Source: Thermodesulfatator autotrophicus (GTDB lineage Bacteria > Desulfobacterota > Thermodesulfobacteria > Thermodesulfobacteriales > Thermodesulfatatoraceae). Taken from it: 36,899 nt of DNA. Position numbers and translations under genes: made by a program. Numbering within the stretch: position 1 is the stretch's first letter; each line of letters opens with the position of its first letter. The notes beneath the pieces were generated by a model. That model saw only the letters and a list, made by a program, of their open reading frames with translations. It did not search any database and was not told the DNA's origin. The stretch spans positions 1 to 36,899 of the forward strand of contig NZ_LSFI01000029.1 in assembly GCF_001642325.1 (NCBI RefSeq). Direction: 5' to 3'. Below, piece after piece: positions 1-8,105 of the stretch.

Positions 1-32
1 TCGCCTCGCGTGACGCTCTGTAATGTAAAAAT
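1..32. repeat. Partial copy of interspersed non-coding repeat
   Basis: These bases match the right-hand end of the longer repeat copies at 3434-3564 and 21194-21345 (shared core GACGCTCTGTAATGTAAA). One base is missing in the GCGATGACG segment. The rest of this copy would lie left of the window. It sits downstream of the sensor kinase gene, so it is intergenic like the other copies. Confidence 0.7.
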
Positions 33-102
33 ACCTATCAATATATTTTTATGCCTTTGTTTACTCCCAGTGGGAAATGAAGGTTAATATTAAAATTTCG
101 CC

Positions 103-2277
103 TTATTTAGAAGTGCTAAGTACTTGATGAACTACTATTAACAAGTCCTGGAGACGGAAAGGCTTTGTTAAAAAGGCTTTGGCTCCATTTTTTAACATTG
201 ACCGGACCACCCTGTCTGCTACATACCCGGTAAGAATTATAACTTTTAGGTTGGGCGACAACTTTTTCAAGGCCTCAAAGGTATCTTTTCCTTCCATTTC
301 TGGCATTATTAAATCCAAAAGGACTAAATTAATTTCATCTTTTTTGTTCTGGAAAATTTCAAGGGCTTCATATCCGTTGCTGGCTTCTATTACGCGATAG
401 CCATGTTCTTCAAGTGTAGAACGAATAAAACGTCTGATTTCTTCTTCGTCATCTACTACCAAAACAGTGGCAGTTCCATTGATTTTGGGAGCAGCCTGTG
501 GTTTTGTAACAACTTTAGGAGATAGTTTTGTTTCTTTGGCTTCGGGGAGATAAATTAGAAATCTAGTATCTCCAGGCCGAGACTTTACATCAATGTAGCC
601 ATCGTGATTCCTTATTATTCCATAAACCACAGAAAGCCCTAGGCCAGTTCCTTCCCCTATTGGTTTTGTTGTGAAAAAGGGCTCAAATATTTTGTTTATA
701 AATTCAGGAGGAATGCCCGGGCCATTGTCTTTTACTTCCAGTACCACATAAGAACCAGGAGGAATCCTGTCTCCAGTAATGGTAAGTATCTCTTTTTTTA
801 CTTTTTGAGAATAAGTTTTGATTATAAGACGTCCTCCACCTTTCTGAAGTAAGGCATCTCTGGCATTAATACATAAATTCATAACTACTTGTGTGATTTG
901 AGAAGGATCTGCCAGGATAGACGGTAAATTAGGAAATAAATCAAATTTTACAATAATTCTCTTATCTAAAGAGTGTCTTAACAAAGACTGAAAGTCTTTT
1001 ATAAGGATATTCAAATCGATAGGTTCTATTTTATATTTCCCGGCTCTAGCAAAAGCAAGAAGGTTATTTACAAGTTCAGAAGCTCTTTTTACAGATTTGT
1101 CTATAACCTCTAAATAGTTCATTGCTTTTTCGTCTTTTAAAGATCGTTTTAAAAGTTCATTATGTCCAGAAATGATGGCTAATATATTGTTGAAATCATG
1201 AGCAATACCTCCTGCAAGAAGACCTATACTTTCTAGCTTCTGAGCCTGAAGTAATTGTCTTTCCATTTCCTTTAATTTGGAAATATCTCTAATAGCAGTA
1301 AAAATAAAAACATAAGAATTTTCTAGCTCTACAGGAACTTTATCTTTAAAAATAGAAGCGCCTATTAAGCGCATCGAAATTAAAGCATAAAACTCTTCAC
1401 CATTAACTCTTCGTAATAAAACTTCCTTATTTCTTATTTCTCCTTCCTTTAATAATTCGTCAATTATTTTTTCTCTATCTGAGGGATTTGTAAAAAAAAA
1501 TTTGTCATTCAATTTCTGTGGAATATTGTTATCCTCTAGTTTAAACATTTTTACAAATCTATTATTAAAATGAATAATATTTCCTTCTAAAGTAGAAACA
1601 GTGAAGGCATCAGGAGAAAACTCAAATAGAGTCCGATATTTAGTTTCTGATAATCTTAGCCTTTCTCTTTCTTTAAAAAGTTCCTCACGAGATTTGTTGA
1701 TTTTTTCTTCGTCTCTTAAGATGTAAAAAGCCGGAATTAGCCATAATGCCAAACCTTCTGCTGTGCCTAATACTAGAGAAATAGCTAAAATTTTAAAAAG
1801 ATTGCTCCAAAGATTTTCTGTTAGTAGTATAATTTCTATTGAACCATATAAGTTACCATTGAAATAAATAGGATACTTTACTTGAGTAGCACTTTTTCTT
1901 TCCCAAAAAGAAGTAGGTTTCTGGCCTATAATGGCAATAATGCGTTCTTTAGGGTCATAAAAAGTTACACACTTTGCATTTATAATTTTTAATTTTTCTT
2001 TAATTCTTTCTTCCCAGGTTAATGGATATCTTTCTATAGTGTCCCGAAATATAGAAGATAAATATTTAGCATGGAGTTCAGCCTGGCTTGATTTTTCTTG
2101 TTTAGAAAAATAGTAATAACTAATAGGGAGGGAGAAACAAATGAATAAGCCAGCTATAAAAGTTAAGGGAAGCATCATTATGGCAAAAGAACGAGTAACT
2201 TGATAAGAAGGTTCTCGTCCAATTAATATCCTTAGGAACTTTTTAATTTGTGGTATTAACTTGAAAGATTTTTCCAT
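103..2277 (-). CDS. Membrane hybrid sensor histidine kinase (PAS, HisKA, HATPase, receiver)
   Basis: Predicted inner-membrane hybrid two-component kinase of about 725 residues. Numbered from the TTG at 2283: a hydrophobic segment at about 32-58, a putative periplasmic loop, a second hydrophobic segment at about 163-188, a PAS domain at about 212-335, a HisKA domain with phospho-acceptor His362 in AHDFNN, an HATPase with DNGPG (519-523) and GTGLGL (545-550), and a C-terminal receiver with Asp657 (LLDLIMP) and Lys707. There is no output domain, so phosphate would pass to a separate protein or back through the kinase. The frame opens at TTG 2283, but I prefer the ATG at 2277. Both starts lie inside the 3' end of the upstream binding-protein gene, so the two are probably translationally coupled. 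The function call is firm; the signal it senses is unknown. Confidence 0.93.
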   Translation of the reverse strand: MEKSFKLIPQIKKFLRILIGREPSYQVTRSFAIMMLPLTFIAGLFICFSLPISYYYFSKQEKSSQAELHAKYLSSIFRDTIERYPLTWEERIKEKLKIINAKCVTFYDPKERIIAIIGQKPTSFWERKSATQVKYPIYFNGNLYGSIEIILLTENLWSNLFKILAISLVLGTAEGLALWLIPAFYILRDEEKINKSREELFKERERLRLSETKYRTLFEFSPDAFTVSTLEGNIIHFNNRFVKMFKLEDNNIPQKLNDKFFFTNPSDREKIIDELLKEGEIRNKEVLLRRVNGEEFYALISMRLIGASIFKDKVPVELENSYVFIFTAIRDISKLKEMERQLLQAQKLESIGLLAGGIAHDFNNILAIISGHNELLKRSLKDEKAMNYLEVIDKSVKRASELVNNLLAFARAGKYKIEPIDLNILIKDFQSLLRHSLDKRIIVKFDLFPNLPSILADPSQITQVVMNLCINARDALLQKGGGRLIIKTYSQKVKKEILTITGDRIPPGSYVVLEVKDNGPGIPPEFINKIFEPFFTTKPIGEGTGLGLSVVYGIIRNHDGYIDVKSRPGDTRFLIYLPEAKETKLSPKVVTKPQAAPKINGTATVLVVDDEEEIRRFIRSTLEEHGYRVIEASNGYEALEIFQNKKDEINLVLLDLIMPEMEGKDTFEALKKLSPNLKVIILTGYVADRVVRSMLKNGAKAFLTKPFRLQDLLIVVHQVLSTSK

Positions 2278-3382
2278 GTTCAATTTTGAGTAGGAAAACT
2301 TTATTTAAGCCCTGATGACTCTCTGGGGATAAATTTATTTTTTCTTTTATCCCTAGGTCGAAATTTTGAAGGTTCTCTAGCGTTTCTATTAGTTTTTTAG
2401 AAGAAATCTCTCCCTCTATTTTTTCAAGAACTTTAACTAAAAGTTTAGCATTTAAAAAACCTTCAAAGGAAAGAGCCGATAGTTCTTTTTTAGGGAAATA
2501 ATGTTGCATTAACTTGCGGTATTCTTTAATAGCTGGGGTATTTTTATGGACATAATACGGTAAGACCGTAGTTATATACATTTTAACTGGTAAGTTTTCT
2601 AAACGTTCAGCCATATCTTTTACTCCAGCAAAAGATACAGCATAAAAAGTTGGGATAGATGATGTCCTTTTTCTATATTCTTTAATTAAGAGTTCTCCTA
2701 TGTTGGCTGTGCCTATAAAAAATACTATATCAGGTTTGGCTTCTATAAGTCTTGTAACTATTTGGTTTATATTTGCCTGTCCTCTAAGATATGAAATACT
2801 GATAACTGGTTCCATATCATAACAGAAGAGCCGACGCCTGGTAGCTTCAAGACCATTTAAGCCGTAAGCATCATTTTGATAAACAATAGCAAAACGCCTA
2901 AAACCCTTTTTAATAAAAAAATCAACAGCAAGTTTACATTCATCCCAATAACTAGGTCGCAAGTTAAAAATATTTTTTCTGACGGGCTTTCTGAGTTCAA
3001 TTGCTCCTGTAATGGGAAACAGTAGAGGTATACCTTTATTTTCACAATATTTAACTACCGTCAAAGTAGTAGGTGTTCCAACAAGACTTATTAGAGCTAG
3101 AACTTTATCTTTTTCCACCAGGGTTTTTACATTACCAATCATTAAAGGAGGGCTATATTTATCGTCATAAGCTTTAAGGATTATCTTGTGCCCGCAAACG
3201 CCTCCCTTCTCATTGATAGCTTTTAAGTAGGCTTTCATACCTGAAAGCACTTCTTCTCCAAGATATGAAGCGTGACCGCTTAAAGGAAGAGAAGTTCCAA
3301 TTTTTATAAAAGAATCCTCTTTTCCACTGGCCAAACCACTATAAAAAAATATTACCGAAATAAGCGTTAATAAAAATCTCAT
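2243..3382 (-). CDS. Periplasmic LivK-like (type I fold) ABC-type substrate-binding protein
   Basis: About 380 residues with an N-terminal signal peptide (basic start, then a hydrophobic stretch ending near SGLASG). It resembles the branched-chain amino acid binding protein family (Peripla_BP_6): an early IGTSLPLSGHASYLG segment, then GMKAYLKAINEKGGV, and later a FAIVYQNDAYGLNG second-lobe motif. The frame extends to TTG 3394; I chose the ATG at 3382 because the signal peptide begins naturally there, although neither start has a clear Shine-Dalgarno site. No permease or ATPase genes are nearby. Its 3' end overlaps the sensor kinase start, which suggests a ligand-sensing accessory rather than a transport component. 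That role is inference, and the ligand cannot be read from the sequence. Confidence 0.88.
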   Translation of the reverse strand: MRFLLTLISVIFFYSGLASGKEDSFIKIGTSLPLSGHASYLGEEVLSGMKAYLKAINEKGGVCGHKIILKAYDDKYSPPLMIGNVKTLVEKDKVLALISLVGTPTTLTVVKYCENKGIPLLFPITGAIELRKPVRKNIFNLRPSYWDECKLAVDFFIKKGFRRFAIVYQNDAYGLNGLEATRRRLFCYDMEPVISISYLRGQANINQIVTRLIEAKPDIVFFIGTANIGELLIKEYRKRTSSIPTFYAVSFAGVKDMAERLENLPVKMYITTVLPYYVHKNTPAIKEYRKLMQHYFPKKELSALSFEGFLNAKLLVKVLEKIEGEISSKKLIETLENLQNFDLGIKEKINLSPESHQGLNKVFLLKIEHGKIFQVNTTN

Positions 3383-3433
3383 AACTTTTTTCAAGCAAAA
3401 ACAGCATAAATTGTCAAAATTATATTGCTATAA

Positions 3434-3564
3434 TTATTAATTAGAGCGTAAAACAGATGACAATTTTTAGGTTGTCATTGCGAGCGAAGCGAAGTAGCGA
3501 AAGGATCAGAGAGCGCCACGGCGACTACATCGCCTCGCGATGACGCTCTGTAATGTAAAAATGC
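3434..3564. repeat. Interspersed repeat with GCGAGCGAAGCGAAG core
   Basis: About 130 bp matching 21194-21345 closely. Both start with TTATTAATTAGAGCGTAAAA, contain TTGTCAT(T/G)GCGAGCGAAGCGAAG and end in GACGCTCTGTAATGTAAA. The ends carry short inverted repeats, AGAGCGT and ACGCTCT. The core is the type often mistranslated as HCERSEAI peptides in bacterial annotations. The gap 3395-3796 also holds a 19-bp tandem duplication and a terminator; I see no gene in it. Confidence 0.8.
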
Positions 3565-3702
3565 TCTCATTAATAATAGCAAGGAACAAAATGGCACTAA
3601 GGCAATCCTGGTTATGATGCTTCTGTACCTAAGATTGTTCAATTGCTCAGACTCCCAAAAGCTATTTCTATAATTTTTTTATCGTAATATTTTTATCAAA
3701 AG

Positions 3703-3740
3703 ATTAAGAGAAATGAAAGCTATTAAGAGAAATGAAAGCT
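3703..3740. repeat. Tandem duplication, 2 x 19 bp
   Basis: The unit ATTAAGAGAAATGAAAGCT occurs twice, head to tail, at 3703-3721 and 3722-3740, with no mismatch. It lies just beyond the degP terminator. No function is apparent; replication slippage is a sufficient explanation. Confidence 0.8.
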
Positions 3741-3751
3741 CCAAAAAATGA

Positions 3752-3778
3752 AAAGGGCCCGGCATAGCCGGGCCCTTT
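3752..3778 (-). terminator. Intrinsic terminator after degP
   Basis: A perfect 12-bp inverted repeat (AAAGGGCCCGGC / GCCGGGCCCTTT) with a 3-base loop. On the minus strand it is followed by a T-rich run (TTCATTTTTT), as expected of a Rho-independent terminator. It lies 18 bp past the degP stop codon and closes the eight-gene minus-strand operon. The other flank also carries a run of six T, so it may work in both directions. Confidence 0.9.
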
Positions 3779-3796
3779 AAACTTTTTTAAAAAGGC

Positions 3797-5293
3797 TTAC
3801 TTCAAACGAATACTTACGTAACGTCTAAATTCCTTATCTCTTACCAGGAAAAGGACTCTCCCTGTTTTCTTACTAGGAGCTAGTGCCTCAGCAAATTCTT
3901 TAATATTGTGCACTCGGCGATGATTAACCTCTTCAATTAGCATACCCGGTCGCAGTCCAGCCATGGCCGCAGGGCTTCCTGGTGCTACCCCCGTAATAAC
4001 TACTCCTTCGTTTACTCCGTAGCCCAATTGTTCGGCTAAAGCCGGAGTAAGAGGCTTAACTTCCAGGCCTAATTTCTGTAAAAATTCATCCTGGCCAGTA
4101 ATAATTCCCAAACTCTGAGGTTGAGAACCAATTTCTACTTCAAGCACTTTTCGCTCCCCTTTCCTGAAAACCACCATTTTGACTTTGGTTCCTGGAGGGG
4201 TAAGGGCTACTAGAGTGCGGAGCTCAGCGACATTTTTGACGGGCTTGCCATTGTATTCGACAATAATGTCTCCTGGTTTAAGACCTGCTTTTTGCGCGGG
4301 AGAGTTTTCTGCTACATCAGTAACCAGCGCTCCTTCAGGTTTGTCCAGGCCAAAAGATTTGGCTAAATCTTCATTAAGATCCTGGATGACTACTCCGAGC
4401 CAGCCGCGCGTAACCTTACCCTTTTCAATTATCTGTTTGGCGATGACCTTGACCATATTAATAGGGATGGCAAAACCTATCCCCATGTAACCGCCTGAGC
4501 GAGTAAATATCGCCGTGTTTACCCCGATAGCTTCTCCCCTCAGGTTAACTAAAGGTCCACCAGAATTCCCAGGATTAATAGCAGCGTCGGTTTGAATAAA
4601 GTCCTCATAGTCGGTTATGCCCATGCCCGAACGACCCTTGGCGCTGATTACACCCACCGTGACGGTTTGGGTAAGGCCAAAGGGGTTTCCTATGGCTAAA
4701 ACCCATTCTCCCACCTGAATTTTATCAGAGTCCCCAAGAGGGAGAGTGGGTAGGTTATCAGCGTCAATTTTTAATACTGCCACATCAGAAGCCGGGTCAG
4801 TGCCTATTATCTTGGCCTTAAACTCGCGGCCGTCAGCAAGTTTAACTTTTACTTTGTCCGCATTAGCTACTACGTGGTTATTGGTAATGATATAGCCGTC
4901 CTGGCTTATGATAAAACCTGACCCTGCCCCCATTTGCCTGAACTTGCGAGGGAAGCGATCCCTAAAAAATCGCTCGAAGAAGTCTTCTCCAAAAAAGTCA
5001 AAAGGGCTGCCAAAAGGAAAGGGCTCCATGGCAGGCCCTTTTCTAACTACCACTTTTTCAACCTGTACAAAAACCACTGCTGGCCCGGCTTTTTTAGCCA
5101 CCTGAGCAAAGGCCTGTGAAAGCTTTAAGGCTAGATTGACCGCTTCTTCATCCTGTTTTTGAGCCTGAGTTGTAACAGTTTCTGGCTTTTCTGCCCTTTT
5201 CACCTTAAAGATTTCTTCAAACACAGAAGCTTGGGCGTTAATTGTGAAAAGAAAAAATACCAAAAGAAAAATTATTCCTACTTTTGACTTCAT
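3797..5293 (-). CDS. degP: DegP/HtrA (Do family) periplasmic serine protease
   Basis: 498 residues, usual length for a Do-type HtrA protease, which degrades or refolds damaged envelope proteins. A signal peptide spans about 1-22. The trypsin-like domain shows the full triad: His140 (TNNHV), Asp170 (DPASDV) and Ser244 (GNSGGP). Two PDZ domains follow at about 295-390 and 400-495 (LGVVIQDL and GVNEGVVITGV mark their starts). A long N-terminal LA-loop-like segment rich in Phe/Arg (about 88-120) precedes the catalytic domain. The ATG shares bases with the TAA of the upstream HPF-sigma fusion gene and has a strong AGGAGGT site, so the two are co-transcribed and probably coupled. A terminator follows at once, making this the last gene of the operon. 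Confidence 0.97.
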   Translation of the reverse strand: MKSKVGIIFLLVFFLFTINAQASVFEEIFKVKRAEKPETVTTQAQKQDEEAVNLALKLSQAFAQVAKKAGPAVVFVQVEKVVVRKGPAMEPFPFGSPFDFFGEDFFERFFRDRFPRKFRQMGAGSGFIISQDGYIITNNHVVANADKVKVKLADGREFKAKIIGTDPASDVAVLKIDADNLPTLPLGDSDKIQVGEWVLAIGNPFGLTQTVTVGVISAKGRSGMGITDYEDFIQTDAAINPGNSGGPLVNLRGEAIGVNTAIFTRSGGYMGIGFAIPINMVKVIAKQIIEKGKVTRGWLGVVIQDLNEDLAKSFGLDKPEGALVTDVAENSPAQKAGLKPGDIIVEYNGKPVKNVAELRTLVALTPPGTKVKMVVFRKGERKVLEVEIGSQPQSLGIITGQDEFLQKLGLEVKPLTPALAEQLGYGVNEGVVITGVAPGSPAAMAGLRPGMLIEEVNHRRVHNIKEFAEALAPSKKTGRVLFLVRDKEFRRYVSIRLK

Positions 5294-6348
5294 TAGTTGA
5301 CCTCCTGTTCTATTTCTTCTTCTACTTCTTTGGGTTTGGCCCCCAAAGCCTGCCAGCGCTGGCGTATATACTCTCGCACTTCTTCTATGTCTTTGCGAAC
5401 GCTTTCTTCATCGCGTCCCTGTAACTTGGCTATCTCTGCAAAACTCAGGCCATCTAATACGTGCCAGACAAAGGCCTGACGTTTTTCTTCTGGCACCCTT
5501 GAAAGCTCCCGCATAATGAGGTTGCTAAGCTCTTCAGCTGAAAGAGCCTCTTCCGGCTCGGTAACTTCTCCAGCAGGTAACACGTCTTCCCAGCGCAATC
5601 TTTCTTCTTCTACAAAGTAAGGGTTATCAGGCATTTCTTTGAGTTTGTAACGTATATCATCTAAAGGCACCGTTTCTTCCACTGGGATGGCTTCGTGCCC
5701 TTCTTCTTTCAGTTTGTTTATCTCTCGTCTGATAATTTCAAGGATTTTTTTATGCAAAGCATGGGCCAGGTCTCCCATGGCTACGATTTGGTCGTAATTT
5801 TCATAAGCCCAAAGCACAGCCTCATCTACCACATCCCCTGGGTCTAAATACTCTGGGGGCAATTCTCCTGTTAGTTGATGAAAAAGGATCTCACGGCGGG
5901 CTATACGATAAAGGTCCCGCAAAAGGGGACGCAAGCGGTCCATAAAACGTTCTTTTAGGTCAGCCTGCTTATCCACGGCAAGTTCTGGTAGGGCCTTGGC
6001 CATTTCCTGTACATAACGCTGATGGCGTTTGTAAATATGTTCTCCTCTGAGCTCAGAAAGATGGCGTGCCAGCTCCTTCTCCAGGCGTTCTCTAGCTATT
6101 TTGAAGGCGGTTTTCATACGCTTGTGTTCGCCTCTGGCAGAAAGAATTCCTTGAGGTAGAGAAAGTGTCAACTGCACAAAGTAGAATTTCTTTTTTTCAA
6201 GACCTTCTACTACGATTCGCAGGTGAACCAGATCTGGATCAAACTTTCTGGTTAGCTTTTCAAAGCGTTCAATAATTTTGGCTACATAGTTTTCGGCAAG
6301 TTTTTTGTCAGCTGGGCTTATATCGCGATAAATAACATGATGTTGCAT
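5293..6348 (-). CDS. HPF/RaiA ribosome-hibernation domain fused to sigma-70-like regions 2 and 4
   Basis: 351 residues with an architecture I do not recognise as a named family. Residues about 1-105 look like the S30AE/HPF fold: strands, a first helix (LAENYVAKIIERFEKL), a VHLRIVVEG strand, a LTLSLPQGILSARGE hairpin, and a second helix (AFKIARERLEKELARHL). Residues about 138-215 resemble sigma region 2 (LLRDLYRIARREILFHQ, then VVDEAVLWAYENYD). Residues about 275-332 resemble sigma region 4, with a helix-turn-helix at about 299-325 (DGLSFAEIAKLQGRDEES). A charged linker (about 215-272) joins them and the C-terminus is acidic. A GGAGG site precedes the ATG. It lies 15 bp after the diadenylate cyclase and overlaps degP. 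Whether it binds ribosomes, RNA polymerase or both is unknown; domain calls come from reading motifs, not from a profile search. Confidence 0.8.
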   Translation of the reverse strand: MQHHVIYRDISPADKKLAENYVAKIIERFEKLTRKFDPDLVHLRIVVEGLEKKKFYFVQLTLSLPQGILSARGEHKRMKTAFKIARERLEKELARHLSELRGEHIYKRHQRYVQEMAKALPELAVDKQADLKERFMDRLRPLLRDLYRIARREILFHQLTGELPPEYLDPGDVVDEAVLWAYENYDQIVAMGDLAHALHKKILEIIRREINKLKEEGHEAIPVEETVPLDDIRYKLKEMPDNPYFVEEERLRWEDVLPAGEVTEPEEALSAEELSNLIMRELSRVPEEKRQAFVWHVLDGLSFAEIAKLQGRDEESVRKDIEEVREYIRQRWQALGAKPKEVEEEIEQEVN

Positions 6349-6363
6349 GGTCTCCCCTCCTTT

Positions 6364-7317
6364 TTACTTGATTTCTTCTCTCAAAGAGAAAGTTTTTCCT
6401 TCTTCAGGTTTTAAGGCCCCAAATATCAGTGGACGCTCTATTTCCATGATAATTTTCCCACCATAAAAGACCATTACCGTCCCAGTTGATTCACTAACAG
6501 TGATGGCCACGGCTTTGGTTATAGCCGTAATAGCGGCTGCTGACCTGTGTCTGGTGCCAAGCCCTGGTGGGATATCTACTACAACCCCACCAGCCCTTAT
6601 AAAGGCACCAGCGGTTTCAATAACTCCGTCTCCCCTTATAACAAAGGCTCCATCAAGGCTAGCGAACTCTTTTATGGTTTCTTCCAGGCGGGGGTCAAGA
6701 ATGTTTCTTTCTGTTTCGTCGTAACCTTTAAAAGGATTCAATATGAGTTGCTCACAATATTCCAGAACCTTTTCACTATCACCGATTATAAAAGTGGTTC
6801 CAATAGGTTTCCCCTCTCTTCCTTCTACGGCCAGGTCAATGGCTATTTCGAGAACCCGTAGAAATACTTCGGGCCTAACTACTTCGTGTAAGTGTTCAAG
6901 CTGATTGACTTCGAAAAATTCAAATTCCGAACCGATATCAATAATAAAAAGGGAGTCAAGCACTCCGCTTTCAGCAATTCCTGATAGACATAAAATGATA
7001 TCCTGGGGATGAAAAATGCCTTTGGAAACACCTACCAGAACAGCTATTTTCATCTGCCCCAGGCGGGTTAATTTTATATGGGGCACTTTAATGAAGTCTA
7101 TCTTTGCGGGATCTGGGATTTTTAAATTTTCCCGGCTGACCAGAACAAGCCTGGTATTATCTAGTTTTTCAACATAATTTTTGAGTTTGTCTTCGTCCTG
7201 GAAGACATCGGCATAAACCATAATAGCGCGCACAGGAAGACAATTAGCCAGTTCCAGCGCGTATTTGAGTAGCTTTTCTGTCAAGCATTTTTTTAGGTCT
7301 TGTTTTATTATATCCAT
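6364..7317 (-). CDS. dacZ: DacZ-like diadenylate cyclase (c-di-AMP synthase) with PK_C-like N-terminal domain
   Basis: 317 residues. The C-terminal DisA_N (DAC) domain, about 195-310, keeps both catalytic motifs: DGA at 222-224 and the GTRHRS segment at 254-259, which together condense two ATP into c-di-AMP. The N-terminal half has no membrane helices, so this is not a CdaA type, and it lacks the DisA DNA-binding part. It instead resembles the alpha/beta C-terminal domain of pyruvate kinase (RAIMVYADVF, TRLVLVSRE, MKIAVLVGVSKGI, SLFIIDIG), the layout known for archaeal DacZ/CdaZ cyclases. It should be soluble. AAAGG precedes the ATG. The gap to the RNase H-fold gene is 8 bp and to the HPF-sigma gene 15 bp, implying one transcript. 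Confidence 0.85.
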   Translation of the reverse strand: MDIIKQDLKKCLTEKLLKYALELANCLPVRAIMVYADVFQDEDKLKNYVEKLDNTRLVLVSRENLKIPDPAKIDFIKVPHIKLTRLGQMKIAVLVGVSKGIFHPQDIILCLSGIAESGVLDSLFIIDIGSEFEFFEVNQLEHLHEVVRPEVFLRVLEIAIDLAVEGREGKPIGTTFIIGDSEKVLEYCEQLILNPFKGYDETERNILDPRLEETIKEFASLDGAFVIRGDGVIETAGAFIRAGGVVVDIPPGLGTRHRSAAAITAITKAVAITVSESTGTVMVFYGGKIIMEIERPLIFGALKPEEGKTFSLREEIK

Positions 7318-7325
7318 ATAGCCTT

Positions 7326-8105
7326 TTACCCTCCCGAGGAGACCGTAAGAGCGGGAACATGCCGTGTCAAGGTGAGATGTTTAAGGCCATTGTAGGTAAT
7401 TTCAGCCAGGTATTTTAAATTTATTACGTCTTCCCGGTTATAAAGAACGAGTTTTTCAAGGGCCTTGGCGTCGTGTCGCCTTTGCCAACGCCACCAAAGC
7501 TTAACCGCTTCAAATCCATCAAGGCCGTCAACTTCACCTGGGCGAGAAAGCCCCAGTATTTTTTCTATGCGTTTAAGCCCTCCTTTAAACCCCAGGCGCT
7601 TAAGCAGGGGACAAAGATCAAGATGCACTTTAGGGTCAGGGAGCCAGGGATAAAGGCTTTTGAGAAAAGGGATGTCAAAAAAAGACCCTCCAAAAGTTAT
7701 TACCAGAGAGGCTTCGGCCAGGAGTTCCAGGCCTTCTTCCAGATTTTCTCCAGCAATAAAAGCCTGGTAATTCTTACCATCAAAAAGCCCCAGCACGGTT
7801 ACCTGGTTGTGACCTTTTTTTAGGCCGTCAGTCTCTATATCAAGAAAAAGAGCTTTGTTTTTGAACTTTTCATAAAGACGCCAGTGGTGACGTTTAGGTA
7901 AAATTTGGGCCAAAAAAGAAAGGTTGTCTTCAAAAGGAATGACATGGCGTAGTTTTTGTTGCCAAAAATAAAGCCTTCCAGAGGAGACCCCTGGAAGGCT
8001 TTTGGTTTCTAACAGCTTCCACCAGTGGGTGACCCCTTCTTGCCAGAGGTAAAATTCAGTTTTTTCGCTAACCCCTGGCAAGAATAAAAAGGTGCGATAA
8101 AGCAT
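7326..8105 (-). CDS. YprB-type RNase H-fold 3'-5' exonuclease-like protein
   Basis: 259 residues. The central part matches the RNase_H_2/YprB exonuclease-like family: FLDIETDGL supplies the first acidic pair, LVITFGGSFFDIPFL the second motif, and LVLYNREDVINLKYL the final YxxxD-type motif. A DEDD-like metal site is therefore probable, acting on DNA or RNA ends. The N-terminal 75 residues are less conserved. Its start codon shares bases with the stop of the parvulin gene upstream. An unusual terminator-like hairpin lies about 105-135 nt into the reading frame (7970-8002). Substrate and biological role are unknown. Confidence 0.8.
   Translation of the reverse strand: MLYRTFLFLPGVSEKTEFYLWQEGVTHWWKLLETKSLPGVSSGRLYFWQQKLRHVIPFEDNLSFLAQILPKRHHWRLYEKFKNKALFLDIETDGLKKGHNQVTVLGLFDGKNYQAFIAGENLEEGLELLAEASLVITFGGSFFDIPFLKSLYPWLPDPKVHLDLCPLLKRLGFKGGLKRIEKILGLSRPGEVDGLDGFEAVKLWWRWQRRHDAKALEKLVLYNREDVINLKYLAEITYNGLKHLTLTRHVPALTVSSGG
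7970..8002 (-). promoter_or_regulatory. Terminator-like hairpin inside the exonuclease reading frame
   Basis: A perfect 12-bp inverted repeat (arms 7970-7981 and 7991-8002) with a 9-base loop. On the minus strand, the coding strand here, the hairpin is followed by TATTTTTGG, giving the outline of an intrinsic terminator inside the gene. It could reduce read-through into the distal genes (exonuclease, dacZ, HPF-sigma, degP). Function is inferred. Confidence 0.45.

Noticed and set aside
3434-3564. CRISPR array or tRNA gene in the repeat-bearing gap
   Set aside because: There is no regular repeat-spacer pattern and no cloverleaf; the repeat is a dispersed REP-like unit.
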